Source: Diphasiastrum complanatum (taxonomy: Eukaryota > Streptophyta > Lycopodiopsida > Lycopodiales > Lycopodiaceae). Taken from it: a stretch of 64,000 nt of DNA. Position 1 is the first letter of the stretch, and each line of letters starts with the position of its first letter. Shown piece after piece: positions 36,187 to 47,210 of this stretch. Below the pieces are notes generated by a model. The model did no database searches. It was not told the origin of the DNA and saw only the letters and a program-made list of their open reading frames with translations. The translations under genes were made by a program, and so were the position numbers. The DNA lies in the NCBI GenBank assembly GCA_029204225.1, contig CM055113.1:1467973-1531972 (forward strand), read 5' to 3'.

Positions 36187-37280
36187 CATGCCATCACACA
36201 TTTACACATATTCTACTAATTAAGTAGTATGGTTGTTATCACACTCGCTAGAGGCTTGCCACATCATCTAGACTCACAATTCATGTTGACAAGTTTGATC
36301 ACCAACCTCTAGTAGTATCACCAACCATGTTGACAAGTTTGATTACCTTAGAATTCACCTTAGACTTGCCACATCATTTGCCATGACATCTACACTTGCC
36401 AATGTGACATATCAAAAATTTGTCTGGGTAAAATTTTGCACCACTCAACCCATACTCACCAATGTCCCCATAATGGGACTGTGTCTTACGTTTGACTTGT
36501 CCATCACTCATTCAATCATAAATTGACCATAGTGCATTGGGGGCCAATGCAACCCCTCTAACTCATATGTCATTACTAAGGAGGGAACAAACCTGACACC
36601 GTGGTAGCCTCCATATGTTGTTGCTATTCCTGCCATCACGACATCCATCTTATCATCCATAACCATCATCATCCATCCACCTCAAGAAACCCCTAGGTTG
36701 AAGTTGTCAGGCCCTTATGTAGGTTGTTCAAAGACAACTTATAATTGCATTTTTCATTGGATAGCTATTGTTTTGAACCCCCACCCGCTATCCATCTTCT
36801 ATCCCATGCCTCACCAACCATCTACCCATCCTCCCAAAATAGTTCTTTTTTATTTGCATTTTTTACAAGCAAAATAATCCTTTAGAATGCATCTAACAAT
36901 GTAAAGCTCTTGAAGAAACCCTCAGAGAGAACCAACACAACTGCTCTACCACTGCAGTTGCTAGATGGACCTAAATGGTTAAGTCAATTTAGATGAGGCT
37001 AGACGAACTAATCATGGATTACACAAAGCGACTACGTCAATTATTGTAGAACTTAGATCAATAAATTCCAAAGTACCTAACAAATACTAGCTTTTGGGAA
37101 TGCAAGAAGACTATTGGCTTCTCATGTTGTGATGCTAGATATTGCACCTCCATTCGTAAAATTTATGATGAGATCATGCTAATTTGGAGTTTTTGTTGCA
37201 ATGAAAGCACTCTAAAGACGTGGTAGAAGGGCTATTGTTTGGAAAAGTCTACTTAGAGAGAGCTCAAATGAAATTTAATG
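36187..37280. other. No recognisable gene
   Basis: Unassigned DNA rich in short CACATCAT/CTTGCCA motifs at its left end. No open frame with a motif. Confidence 0.4.
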
Positions 37281-37432
37281 TATTATGGAAGGAGCCGGGC
37301 AGAGGCCATTCTGCCCGGTAAAGATTTCCAGAATTCTTTTAGGCGAGGCCCGGAGGGGCCGAGCCTAAAAAGTTTTGGAAATCCGAACCGGGCAAAATGG
37401 CCTGTGCCCAGCCCATTCCATTGCATAATGGA
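37281..37432. repeat. GC-rich long hairpin (inverted repeat, arms about 70-75 bp)
   Basis: Left arm 37281-37350, right arm about 37355-37432, nearly no loop. Matching pieces, read outward from the centre, are AGGC/GCCT with GGCCC, GATTTCCA/TGGAAATC, GCCCGG/CCGGGC, AGGCCATT/AATGGCCT and CATTATG-like ends. It contrasts with the AT-rich surroundings. It could be a MITE, a foldback element or a small-RNA precursor. Confidence 0.8.
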
Positions 37433-38611
37433 TTTTTGGACCCTTTTTAAATCAATCCTTAGTTGCCACATGGCAGGTGCAAGCAAAATCAGCACTAAAA
37501 AAATTTGAGACCAATCCCATGCTGCCACATGGCAGACGCGGGCAGAATCTGCACTAATTTTTTTTTTAAAAAACAGGTGACTATTTTGCTTTTTAATATG
37601 TTCAAAAATGGACAGAATATTCACCACAAATCCATTATGTGTAAGTTATACATAGTGAATGATTCACAATCCATAAAAAAAACCATACTGAAAAGTAGCT
37701 GTATTTACCAAAGCATGCCTCCCAATTTCAGGCTCTTCCTTGAGTTTTGACTTCGTGAAAACCTTCGCATTGTCCCAAAGCAAGGCTTCAATGGCAGTGA
37801 AAGTGCATCCTATTCGGTGGAAATTTTCCATAGTTGAATCATTGGTTTGAAGCATCCTGTTCATAGGTATATAGAATACATGCAGAGGAATGGCTTGGGG
37901 ATTAGTCTGTGCAGAGGGCGCACATATCTACCGCAGCCTGTTCGTTAAGAAGGAGAAAAAAAATTATAAATGATTTGGTCCAAAGTTAAAACGTGACGAA
38001 CTTATAATCATTGTAAAAACATCAAAATCTTTTTGCTCCACTGCGCTAAATGTGCATCTTATCATGACAAATAGTTCATATTCGGTAAACGATGCTCTGC
38101 GCTTGAATCATTGTTTTGACAAATGCTATACATTATTATATGTTGCCTTGTGCAAAACACAGGCAGTCAAATGGGGTTTGTATTGTTCGAAAGTACCAAT
38201 TATCTTTAGAAGACTGTTCGTCTAGCAAGCGATGAACCAAATTACGCATCCCACATTTCTTCATTCTTTCATTAAAATGTCCATTTACTTGTCTAACCAT
38301 CATCTAATACATTGTATGAAGCTGCTAGAAACCAACTAGTATAAGTTACATGTGTGACAGCAGAATGTGACATGATTTTTTGGATGTTGATGATTCCTAT
38401 TGCTATTTTGCTTCGGATTTTGAATAATTGCCATTACACTGATTCCCAAAATCTGGAGAGCATCTTCAGCGATCACTAATGAAGCTCACCCAAGCTTTCT
38501 GCTTGTGTGTCAAGAAGCCTCAACAAAAACACTAGAGTTCATGAAAATTTTTGAAGCAAAGGTCAAAATTAAATGACACAGTCTTTTACTCTCATGAATA
38601 ATTAATAAAAA
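37433..38611. other. Mostly unassigned; possible small exon-like frame on the minus strand
   Basis: A direct repeat with TGCCACATGGCAG (37454 and 37519) follows the hairpin. A minus-strand frame at 37664-37864 (66 codons, with FHRIGCTFTAIEALLWDNAK) has protein-like composition but no family I recognise and no clear splice context. The bases just before 38612 would be the 3' untranslated region of the RAD5-like gene. No polyadenylation signal can be singled out with confidence. Confidence 0.3.
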
Positions 38612-39408
38612 TTAGAGACGCATAAGAAGCCGAACTTCTTCAACACGCATTAGCCTTTGCTGCTCCTGGGATTTACCAAAGGCAACCTGGGCAAACTGTC
38701 TTTTCCTTTCTTGCAGGTCCAATATGCGCTCTTCAATGCTGTCGGCAACAATCAACCTAAAAATATGCACCTTCCTTGTCTGACCGAGCCTATGCACCCG
38801 ATCCATAGCTTGTTCATCAAAAGCTGGATTCCACCATGGGTCTAGCATGTATACATGTGAGGCTGAGGTAAGATTCAAGCCAGTGCCAGCTGCCTTTAAA
38901 GTTAACAAAAAAACAGTGGGAGATTTTGACTTCGTTAATTTAAAGGCCTGGAGTGCTTCTTCCCTCTTTGTGGCAGACATGCTACCATCAATCCGTACAT
39001 ACTTAAACCCTGCATCTTTCAAAGGTTGCTGAACAAGTGTTAGCATCTTGGTAAACTGTGAAAATACTACTGACTTGATTAAGGGGTCCCTTTCCCGTGT
39101 TTCTTCTAACAGGCTAATAAGAGCATCAATCTTAGCACTGCTCTTCACATTGCTGTCCGTGTCGGACTCATTTTCTGCTTCATCCAATGGAGCTGAAAAA
39201 ACATCGGAATCTGTCAAAGCAAATCGACATAAAGGGCAGCTCTTCTTGTCACACATAAGTGTTTTCTGAATGCATCGTTGGCAAAACACATGTGCACAAC
39301 GTGTAATAACTGCAGAATTTGGAGGTGAGAGGCAGATAGGGCAGTCAAAATCTTCCCCAGTTTGAGCTAGCAGCTTCTGTAGCAACTCTGGGCCGGCTAA
39401 TGAGGGTC
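38612..39408 (-). pseudogene. RAD5/HLTF-like SNF2 translocase, 3' exon: RING finger and helicase C domain
   Basis: The exon begins after a convincing acceptor (TTTTATGTTCTGCAG on the minus strand, ending at 39409). It encodes GPSLAGPELLQKLLAQTGED and then a C3HC4 RING: CPICLSPPNSAVITRCAHVF, CQRC, CPLC. A helicase-C domain follows: SVVFSQFTKMLTLVQQPL, VRIDGSMSATKREEALQAF, LKAAGTGLNLTSASHVYMLD, PWWNPAFDEQAMDRVHRLGQ and SIEERILDLQERKRQFA. It ends at TAA (38612-38614) after LLMRL, where family members stop. From family knowledge, RAD5/HLTF proteins are nuclear E3 ligases and DNA translocases in post-replication repair. Closest by memory is the Arabidopsis At5g05130-type SMARCA3-like protein. This half looks undamaged. 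Its partner ATPase half is 17.5 kb away (56931-57986) and carries a stop, so the gene as a whole is probably dead. Confidence 0.85.
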
Positions 39409-40483
39409 CTGCAGAACATAAAATACTAGGATAAGTGTTACACCAAGAAATAGATAGTTCACAAAAACAATTAAACACAGTTGGTTACTTCCTATTCCTG
39501 AATGCCATTCTTAAGAGGTGCTGTAAGCTTATAAATTCATTGAGGTTTTGGTGAAGCAGCAACATATATCTCCATATTCAGATACAATGCCAGCCAACCA
39601 ACCCATAAAACTTCAGTCACATCAACCAATTGCTGTCACAGTCAATGCCTACTGTTTATGCAACATTGACCAAAAGCTTCCTCTCAAAACAAGCCCACAA
39701 AAATCTAACGTCACTATGTAAGATCTAAACGAAAACCATCTATCAGCAAACCAGAGTTTGAGATGTGAAATTATGCTCACCAAGGTAATGCCATGGCATT
39801 GATTAGTTCATAATCTTTAACAAGTCACATGAAAGACTCAGTATCAGAAGCTTACCATTTCCTTAGGGTTCTGAGATCCATGAAAAAGCAAATTTGTACA
39901 ACATTCGTAGGAATAGGCTATCGGGTAAGAGAAATTAGCACGTTTGAACATGGAAATGTTTAAGCTCTCCAAATTATAGGCCACTTATGAACATTACCTT
40001 AGCCTTTGGACACCTGGATTATTATTTGACATCACAGCGCATGCTCTGGGGGCTCGGGGCATGACTGGACATGTGGTCTCTTGCAGTGAGCACTCCATAT
40101 TTAACAGAATCTGAAATATTTGAAGAGATATGAGGCATGCGAATTATGTTCAAGTTACTGTATTATGGCTATAGCCTTTTATCAAAAATATCAACCAATA
40201 AACCCGACATAGCCTGGCTTATAGATAGGTCTAAAAAATTGCACTTATGGTCACTAGTTGTACAATTAAGTTCACATGAGTCTTTAGGAAAGATTCCTCC
40301 ACCTAAAACGTCAGGGTCTTTATATAGAAAGCTACCAAAATTAGTAAGAGCATGAACAAATAAGTCATCCATATTTCTTCTAAATGAGATAATTTATGCA
40401 ATAACATGGGACAAGTACCACAAGAAACTAATATTTGTATACATTCAAATTCATAGGAGAAAAGATAAAAGTTAGCTAGATGA
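39409..40483 (-). other. Intron-like DNA of the RAD5-like gene, no exon identified
   Basis: The missing middle of the protein (between the TGTPIQN motif and the RING, normally about 200 residues) should be encoded here or further upstream. I find no such motifs on the minus strand. A donor-like AATG/GTAAGC at 39855 is not in a compatible phase with the 39408 acceptor. Confidence 0.4.
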
Positions 40484-41227
40484 ATGTTAGATATAGGGGT
40501 CTTATGTTTTTTACATCAAGCATCTAGGTGTAGGATGTTGATAGGAACAAATTTGGCATAGATGGCAAATTATGCATTTCCACTTGTAATGCCACTATTG
40601 AGCCAAAATAGAGTAAGAGGCTAAACTCGTGCCAATTAGAGTGTAGACAAGTGTGATGTCTTTGTTTGATGAATTCTAAGAGGTCCAATAGGATTTAGAG
40701 GTGGAACCATGTGAGGTCCAATAGGAATTTGAGGTGTGCTTGAATATAGTCGAATAGAATTAAGAGGTGCATAGATCAATGGTCCAATAGAATTAAGAGG
40801 TGCATGGATCAATGGTCCAATAGGATTAGGAGGTGACAAAGTGTGGTCCAATCATATTTAAGCATAGTGGTAGCTCGTGGATCTACTAGTATCATTGTAC
40901 TCCTCATTTTGGATCTAATTGATTTGGTGATTGTGTGGATTTTGAGTGTCATTGAATTTCTAGCTTTCTCTCTCTACCCGAGAGCTCATGATGGTTTTTC
41001 TCTCTCTACCCAAGGAGAGCAGCTTGTTTTTACTTAGAATAATTTTTGAATACTTCCCACACGTGTGAGTGAGAGTTGGAAGTGTTTAAATGCATGTAGT
41101 AGTGTGTTTTTGCCATAGGATCAAAGATAGATCTTGAATCTCAATCTAGTCTTGATCTTGGTGCATCTACACACCTTAGGAGATCACAAGTACATGTTGT
41201 GGATAATCCACACGTGTGAACTCAACA
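40484..41227 (+). repeat. 5' LTR of element D, lacking its first ~113 bp
   Basis: Matches 22808-23512 of element S and ends in CTCAACA just before the primer site. It has an extra 33-bp unit in the CCAAT array (40763-40828). Confidence 0.92.
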
Positions 41228-41242
41228 TGGTATCAGAGCCTA
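41228..41242 (+). other. Primer binding site of element D
   Basis: TGGTATCAGAGCCTA adjoins the LTR end, identical to that of element S. Confidence 0.95.
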
Positions 41243-41265
41243 CCTAAGGTTACCATGCATTTTGA

Positions 41266-44193
41266 TCCATTTAAGTGAAAACTATTCATCAATCTTGAGC
41301 TAGAAATTGTCAAGGCCCATTTTCCTAGCTATCTTGTTCAATTTTGGATCAAAAGAGATCAAAAGGACATTGATTGGGTCTGACCTGGTACTGTATGGAA
41401 TCAGGTGCTCAGACACGTGTGAGGAACATCCAATTTCAGTTTGGAAGTTCTCTCTCATGCTTGATCCATTTATCTTGCTTGATAGCTTGTTTTGAAGCTT
41501 TTTGTCTAGTTTTTGATGCAATCAGTCTCATTCCATTTGGTTGAGCCAATCAAAAGTTATAAGCTTTTGAAGAGGGCTAGGTAGGGCACCTAGACCTGGG
41601 TGAACACATTTGGTTTGGTCAAGAGATTGCTTGGTTGATCCAAAATCACAGTTGTATGCTTGCCAATCTCATCTATATGTGATCTAGGCACTGTTTTGAG
41701 ATCTTAGCCATTTTGTTTCATGCAATATCATTGTATTTGAGTCAAATTTGGTTTCTTAGTGTACTTCACATGTGCTAAGAGTGTTAGATCCTAACTTTGC
41801 CTATACTCCATCATTTGATGTGAAATAGATCTTGTTTTAGAGAGATTTGAGTAGCTAGTGAGAATCAATTCACAAATTGTTGCAAGATCTTTCATAGGAG
41901 GAGATAGTACTCAATTATTGGATCATATTGAAAGTGTGTAACAACATTTATTGTTCATCATTTGAGTTTTCTTCACTTCAAGTGTCTTCAATGGGTTCAT
42001 CCTTGTTGGAACCAAGTGAAAGATTGACCACTTCAAATTATTCAATTTGGAAAATGAGGATGGAGTCCATCTTTATCCTTCAAGACGTGATGGACATAGT
42101 TCTTGGCCTTGAAGAAGAACCACAAATACTTCAAGAGGTTCAAAAATACAAAAAGAGAGCTAGGATGGCTCTCCACTACATTAAGATGAATGTCTCTAAT
42201 GAGATATTGAGGGAGATAGGTACTTGTACAACAGCCAAAGAAGCTTGGGATTGTCTCAAGACTATCTATGAGGCTAAGAATACCTCTAGGCTTCTCACTC
42301 TTAGGAATCAAATCTTTCAAAGTAGCCAAAAGAGTGATGAGAGTGCATCTAGTTATGTTTTGAGAGTAAAAAATATTCATAGAGAGCTTGCTTGCATTGG
42401 TGATTCCATCAATCAAAATGAGCTAGTTCAAGTCATTCTCAATGGCTTGAGAAGTGAATTTCATAACCTTGTCCAATCCTATGCCATTAAGGAGGAGCTA
42501 CCAAGTTTGGAGGCTCTCCAAAGTGTGCTAATTTAAGAAGAATCAAAACAAGAGTACAAGCTCTCTCTCACTCATAATGATGGCAAAGCTCTCTTTGCCA
42601 AGGATAAGCACAAAGGGAGGAGCAAGAACCAACATCAACAATCCTCAAGTAAGGACAAAGTCAAATCCAAAGACAAAGATGAGGAGGAAGATGATTCCTC
42701 TAATGCTTCATCATCCAAGATCAAGAAGAAGAAGGTCCATCTAAGTGAAATTTTTTTCATCAATCTTGATCTAGAAGTTGTCAAGGCCCATTTTCCTAGC
42801 TATCTTGTTCAATCTTGGATCAAAAGAGATCAAAAGGACATTGATTGGGTCTGACCTGGTACTGTACGGAATCAGGTGCTCAGACACGTGTGAGGAACAT
42901 CCAATTTCAGTTTGGAAGTTCTCTCTCATGTTTGATCCATTTATCTTGCTTGATAGCCTGTTTTGAAGCTATTTTGGTCTAGTTTCTGTTGCAATCAGTT
43001 TCATTCCATTTGGTTGAGCCAATCAAAAGTTATAAGCTTTTGAAGAGGGTTAGGTAGGGCACCTAGACTTGGGTGGGCACATTTGGTTTGGTCAAGAGAT
43101 TGCTTGGTTGATCCAAAATCACAGTTGTATGCTTACCAATCTCATCTATATGTGATCTAGGCACTATTTTGAGATCTTAGCCATTTTATTTCATGCAATA
43201 TCATTGTATTTGAGTCAAATTTGGTTTCTTAGTGTACTTCACACGTGCTAAGAGTGTTTGATCCTAACTTTGCCTATACTCCATCATTTGATGTGAAATA
43301 GATCTTATTTTAGAGAGATTTGTGTAGCTAGTGAGAATCAATTCACAAATAGTTGCAAGATCTTTCATAGGAGGAGATAGTACTCTATTATTGGATCCTA
43401 TTGAGAGCGTGTAGCAACATTTATTGTTCATCATTTGAGTTTTCTTCACTTCAAATGTCTTCAATGGGTTCATCCTTGTTGGAACCAAGTGAAAGATTGT
43501 CCACTTCAAACTATTCAATTTGGAAAATGAGGATGGAGTCCATCTTGATCCTTCAGACGTGATGGACATAGTTCTTGGCCTTGAAGAAGAAGTTCTTCAA
43601 GAGGTTCAAAAATACAAAAAGAGAGCTAGGATGGCTCTCCACTACATTAAGATGAATGTCTCTAATGAGATATTGAGGGAGATAGGTACTTGTACAATAG
43701 TTAAAGAAGCTTGGGATTGTCTCAAGACTATCTATGAGGCTAAGAATACCTCTAGGCTTCTCACTCTTAGGAATCAAATCTTTCACAGTAGCCAAAAGAG
43801 TGATGAGAGTGCATCTAGTTATGTTTTGAGAGTAAAAGATATTCATAGAGAACTTGCTTGTATTGGTGATCCTATCAATCAAAATGAGCTAGTTCAAGTC
43901 ATTCTCAATGGCTTGAGAAGTGAATTTCATAACCTTGTCCAATCCTATGCCATTAAGGAGGAGCTACCAAGTTTGGAGGCTCTCCAAAGTGTGCTAATTT
44001 CAGAAGAATCAAGACAAGAGTACAAGCTCTCTCTAATGATGGCAAAGCTCTCTTTGCCAAGGATAAGCACAAAGGGAGGAGCAAGAACCAACATCAACAA
44101 TCCTCAAGCAAGGACAAAGTCAAATCCAAAGACAAAGATGAGGAGGAAGATGATTCCTCTAATGCTTCATCATCCAAGCTCAAGAAGAAGAAG
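41266..44193 (+). repeat. Tandem duplication of leader plus gag in element D (period 1470 bp)
   Basis: Unit 1 is 41266-42735 and unit 2 is 42736-44193. The first copy runs from the leader (TCCATTTAAGTGAAA) to the gag region just before the zinc knuckle. There, at AAGAAGAAGAAGG, sequence jumps back to the leader (TCCATCTAAGTGAAA). Copies remain very similar, with scattered substitutions and short indels. Confidence 0.93.
41991..42735 (+). pseudogene. Element D Gag, first copy
   Basis: Starts MGSSLLEPSERLTTSNYSIW. An earlier in-frame ATG at 41928 lies in leader sequence, and the start at 41991 matches unit 2. It continues MALHYIKMNVSNEILREI, KEAWDCLKTIYEAKNTSRLL and ELVQVILNGLRSEFHNLVQS. A TAA (42534-42536) replaces the residue before EESKQEYKLSL. 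The Lys/Ser-rich tail then continues open to the duplication joint at 42735, before the zinc knuckle. It therefore encodes at most a Gag without nucleocapsid. Confidence 0.88.
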
Positions 44194-44325
44194 ATCAAGT
44201 GCTTTTATTGTGGCAAGAAAGGCCATTATGCCACCAATTGCTTCAAGAAGAAGAATCAACTCAAGCAAGCCAACATTACCAATGAGAAGGAAGACACTAT
44301 TGCAAGTGATAGAGAGGGATCTCTT
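43464..44325 (+). pseudogene. Element D Gag, second copy, with zinc knuckle
   Basis: Same protein as the first copy. A single-base loss near 43550 (CAGACG where copy 1 has CAAGACG) breaks the frame after the first ~30 residues; it is then open from 43520. A second short deletion at about 44033 shifts it again. The zinc knuckle CFYCGKKGHYATNC is visible at about 44199-44240 in the frame that continues into protease. At the position where copy 1 has a stop, copy 2 reads SEESRQEYKLSL. Confidence 0.88.
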
Positions 44326-45475
44326 ATGGTCTCTAGTTTCTCATCTACTCCTTTCAAGAAGGACGGCCTATGGTATATTGATAGTGGAGCCTCTTCACAT
44401 ATCTGTAGCTCCAAGGACTCTTTCTCTTCTATTGCACCTTATGATGGAGTCAAGAAATCAATATACACTGCAAATTACTTTGAATGTTCTATTGAAGACA
44501 TAGGGAACATTCCCTTGAAGCTTGCATCCTCTAAAGTTCTTTCTCTCTCTAAAGTTCTTTATGTACCTAAGCTTATTAAGAATCTTATTAGTGCTGGCCA
44601 ATTGCTTGATAATGGCCTTGATGTAAAATTCAATGTTGATACTTGCACTATCAAGAAGAATGATGAGATACTTGCATTAGGATCTAGATTTGGAGGCATC
44701 TATAAACTAGATCCAAATGAGTATGTGAATGCTTGTAATGTTGCTCTTGTGAACAAGCTCTCTATGGAGGACTTATGGCATAGGAGGTTGGGACATCCCA
44801 ACTACAAATCCATGCTCTATGTGATCAAAGAAGCCAAAGCTATTGGCTTGCCAAAGTCATTCTCCAAGAAGATCAAGCCTTGTGAGGCTTGTGCTATTGC
44901 TAAATCTCACAAAAAGCCATTTACAAGATCTTCTATCAAAAGCATGTATCCTTTGGAGTTAATCCACTCGGATGTGAATTTCTCATCAACTACAAGCAAG
45001 GGAGGAGCCACTTATTTTGTTACTTTCATTGATGATTTCACAAGATTCACTTGGATATATCTTCTTGCTTCAAAATCTATGGTGTTTGATCATTTCCTTA
45101 TTTTCAAAGCTTATGTAGAAAAGCAATTCTCATTCAAGATTAAAGCTCTTAGAAGTGATGGAGGTGGTGAATATATCTCCAATAAATTTCAAGACTTTTG
45201 TGATCTTGAAGGTATCAAAAGAGAGTTCTCTTGTGCCTACTCTCCATCTCAAAATGGAGTGGCCGAGAGAAAGAATAGATCTCTATGTGAATGTGCAAAA
45301 TCTATGAGAATTGAGGCATCTTTGCCCAAGGATTTTTGGGGAGAAGCTATTAATTGTGCAAATTATCTTTGCAATAGGCTCCCACATATAGCTCTTGGAG
45401 GAAAGTCACCATATGAAATCTTATATTTGAAGAAGCCTAAGGTTGATCACCTTAGAGTTTTTGGATATCACCAAC
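44326..45475 (+). pseudogene. Element D protease and integrase
   Basis: Protease: WYIDSGASSHICSSKD. GAG-pre-integrase: LWHRRLGHPNYKSM, with zinc ligands CEACAIAKSHKKPF. The integrase core has all three acidic residues: LIHSDVNF, ALRSDGGGEYIS and NGVAERKNRS. It is the only copia integrase in the window with the complete D-D-E. The frame leaves the family at HLRVFGY, where a deletion removes the integrase C-terminus and the acidic linker; downstream codons in this frame are an artefact. Confidence 0.9.
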
Positions 45476-45960
45476 AATACTTGGGAGCTTGTGGATCCTC
45501 CATCCAACAAGCATGTGATTGGTTTCAAGTGGGTATTTTGGATCAAGTTCAATCATGATGGCACCATCAACAAGTATAAAGCAAGATTATGTGCCAAAGG
45601 ATTTGCTCAAATACATGGCCTTGATTATGAGGAGACCTTTGCACCCATTGCAAAGATGGTGACAATAAGAATTCTTATTTCTCTTGCTTGTTTCTTTAAG
45701 TGGAAGGTGTTCCAATTAGATGTATACAATGCTTTTCTAAATGGTTATCTTGAGGAGGAGATCTATATGGAACAACCTCAAGGATTCATCAAGGATGAGT
45801 CCAAAGTGTGCTTGCTCTTCAAAAGTCTTTATGGACTCAAGCAAGCACCAAGATCATGGTATTCAAGACTTAATTCTTTTCTTATCTCACTAGGATTTAC
45901 TCTTAGTGACTATGATCCTTCCATGTATCTAAAGTTTGTTGATAGCATTATTGTCATTCT
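45464..45960 (+). pseudogene. Element D reverse transcriptase, N-terminal part
   Basis: ITNNTWELVDPPSNKHVIGF, KWVFWIKFNHDGTINKYKAR, GLDYEETFAPIAKMVTIRIL, QLDVYNAFLNGYLEEEIYME, SLYGLKQAPRSWYSRLNSFL. It stops at SIIVIL where the LTR of element C is inserted; RT continues at 51807. Confidence 0.93.
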
Positions 45961-46610
45961 TGTGAAAGATTCAACTAGTTTCATCACATTTTGCAATATT
46001 TTCATATTTGGCATATTGAGGCCAAAACTTGTTTTAGACTTAGAGGTTGATTTTTCAAAGTTCATTAGTCTAAATTTCATTTGAATAAACACTTTTTGAA
46101 AGTGTGGGAAAGATAGAATGTGAGTTTGAGTAAATTCAATTTGAATAAGTTGGGTACATTGAATCTAGACCCAAAATTGGTAGGGTTAGCATTTTGGTGG
46201 GAAAGCCAAGTGGCCAAATAGGGTTTGGACCTGTTATAAAAGGATGTAACTCCTGGAGAGAGTCATTTTCTCTCTTCTCTATCTCATTTCATGCTTATAC
46301 ATGGTTCTCTTGGGTTCTACTATCCATTGGTGCACTATCTTGGTGATTGCTTGCAATTCTATGTGTAGAATGATCTACATTTGTTATTTTTGGATCCACA
46401 TGTGTGAAATACAGTAGCTTGCTGGTTTTTTACGGACAGCAACAGTACATAATCATTTCATTCAAGTTCTATCAAGTTCTATCAGTGTTTGCATCTCAAA
46501 TTGTGTGTAGATGCTGATTTTTCTACATTGGTGAAATTGGTAGTGTATTTCTCTTTCTAACCAAAGATCATTCAAGTAGATTGGATCTTAAGGATCTGAA
46601 ATCTTTCACA
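45961..46610 (+). repeat. 5' LTR of element C (650 bp)
   Basis: Bounded by target duplication ATTCT and the primer site at 46611. The terminal inverted repeat is TGTGAAAGATT. Confidence 0.96.
46235..46243 (+). promoter_or_regulatory. TATA box in element C 5' LTR
   Basis: TATAAAAGG, conserved at 51431-51439 in the 3' LTR and in the LTR fragment near 29320. It probably sets the U3/R transcription start about 30 bp downstream. Confidence 0.7.
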
Positions 46611-46624
46611 TGGTATCAGAGCTT
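46611..46624 (+). other. Primer binding site of element C
   Basis: TGGTATCAGAGCTT directly follows the 5' LTR; initiator Met-tRNA type. Confidence 0.95.
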
Positions 46625-47210
46625 GTGTTTCAGGTTATGAAGGAGTAAATCAGATCTATCAATGATTTGGTGAAGATATCAAGTCTAGAGCATGCTAGAG
46701 AGGATTCTACACCAAAATCGGATTTTTTGCTTTTGTACATTGGATCTTTTCTAGATCAAAACACTAAATAGGTCAATATACTTGTTCAATTTCATTTTTT
46801 GAATTCACATGCTGGATTTGGCCAATTTTTGGATCATTGGTTCAGTCTAAGTGGTGGCTTATAGATTGCATATCAAATTTTTAGCATTTGCATGTAGATT
46901 TGGAATAGTCAATTTTTTGTAATTTTGTCAAAACCCTAATTTTGTTTGGATCTCTAGATAGTGAGGTTGCTGGAGTTCATTTGAGTGTGTTTCAATCTTA
47001 GGAAGTGGCAAAAGTCATTAGATTGAGGATAGATCATAGGTTGATCAAGATTCCATGATTCTATGTATTGATTTGCTTGGATAAGTGCTAGAAGAGAATT
47101 TATGAGATAGTTTCAAATCTTGGTGATTTCTTTTGAAAGCATTTGTTGTTGTTCAAAGGAGTGTTTTGTGCATTGAAACATATTGAAAGAGAAGATCAGG
47201 TCATTGCTAC
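46625..47210 (+). other. Element C untranslated leader
   Basis: 586 bp of AT-rich sequence between primer site and gag start, without an open frame. Packaging signals would be expected here. Confidence 0.6.

Noticed and set aside
39856-39920. Possible small exon of the RAD5-like gene (acceptor-like CTTACCCGATAG, donor AATG/GTAAGC)
   Set aside because: Phase does not fit the acceptor at 39408: the compatible frame contains a stop, and the encoded residues do not resemble the expected helicase segment.
43520-44503. Single 327-codon protein
   Set aside because: Its second half is out of frame with the Gag tail and zinc knuckle after a small deletion near 44033, so the Arg/Ser-rich end is an artefact.
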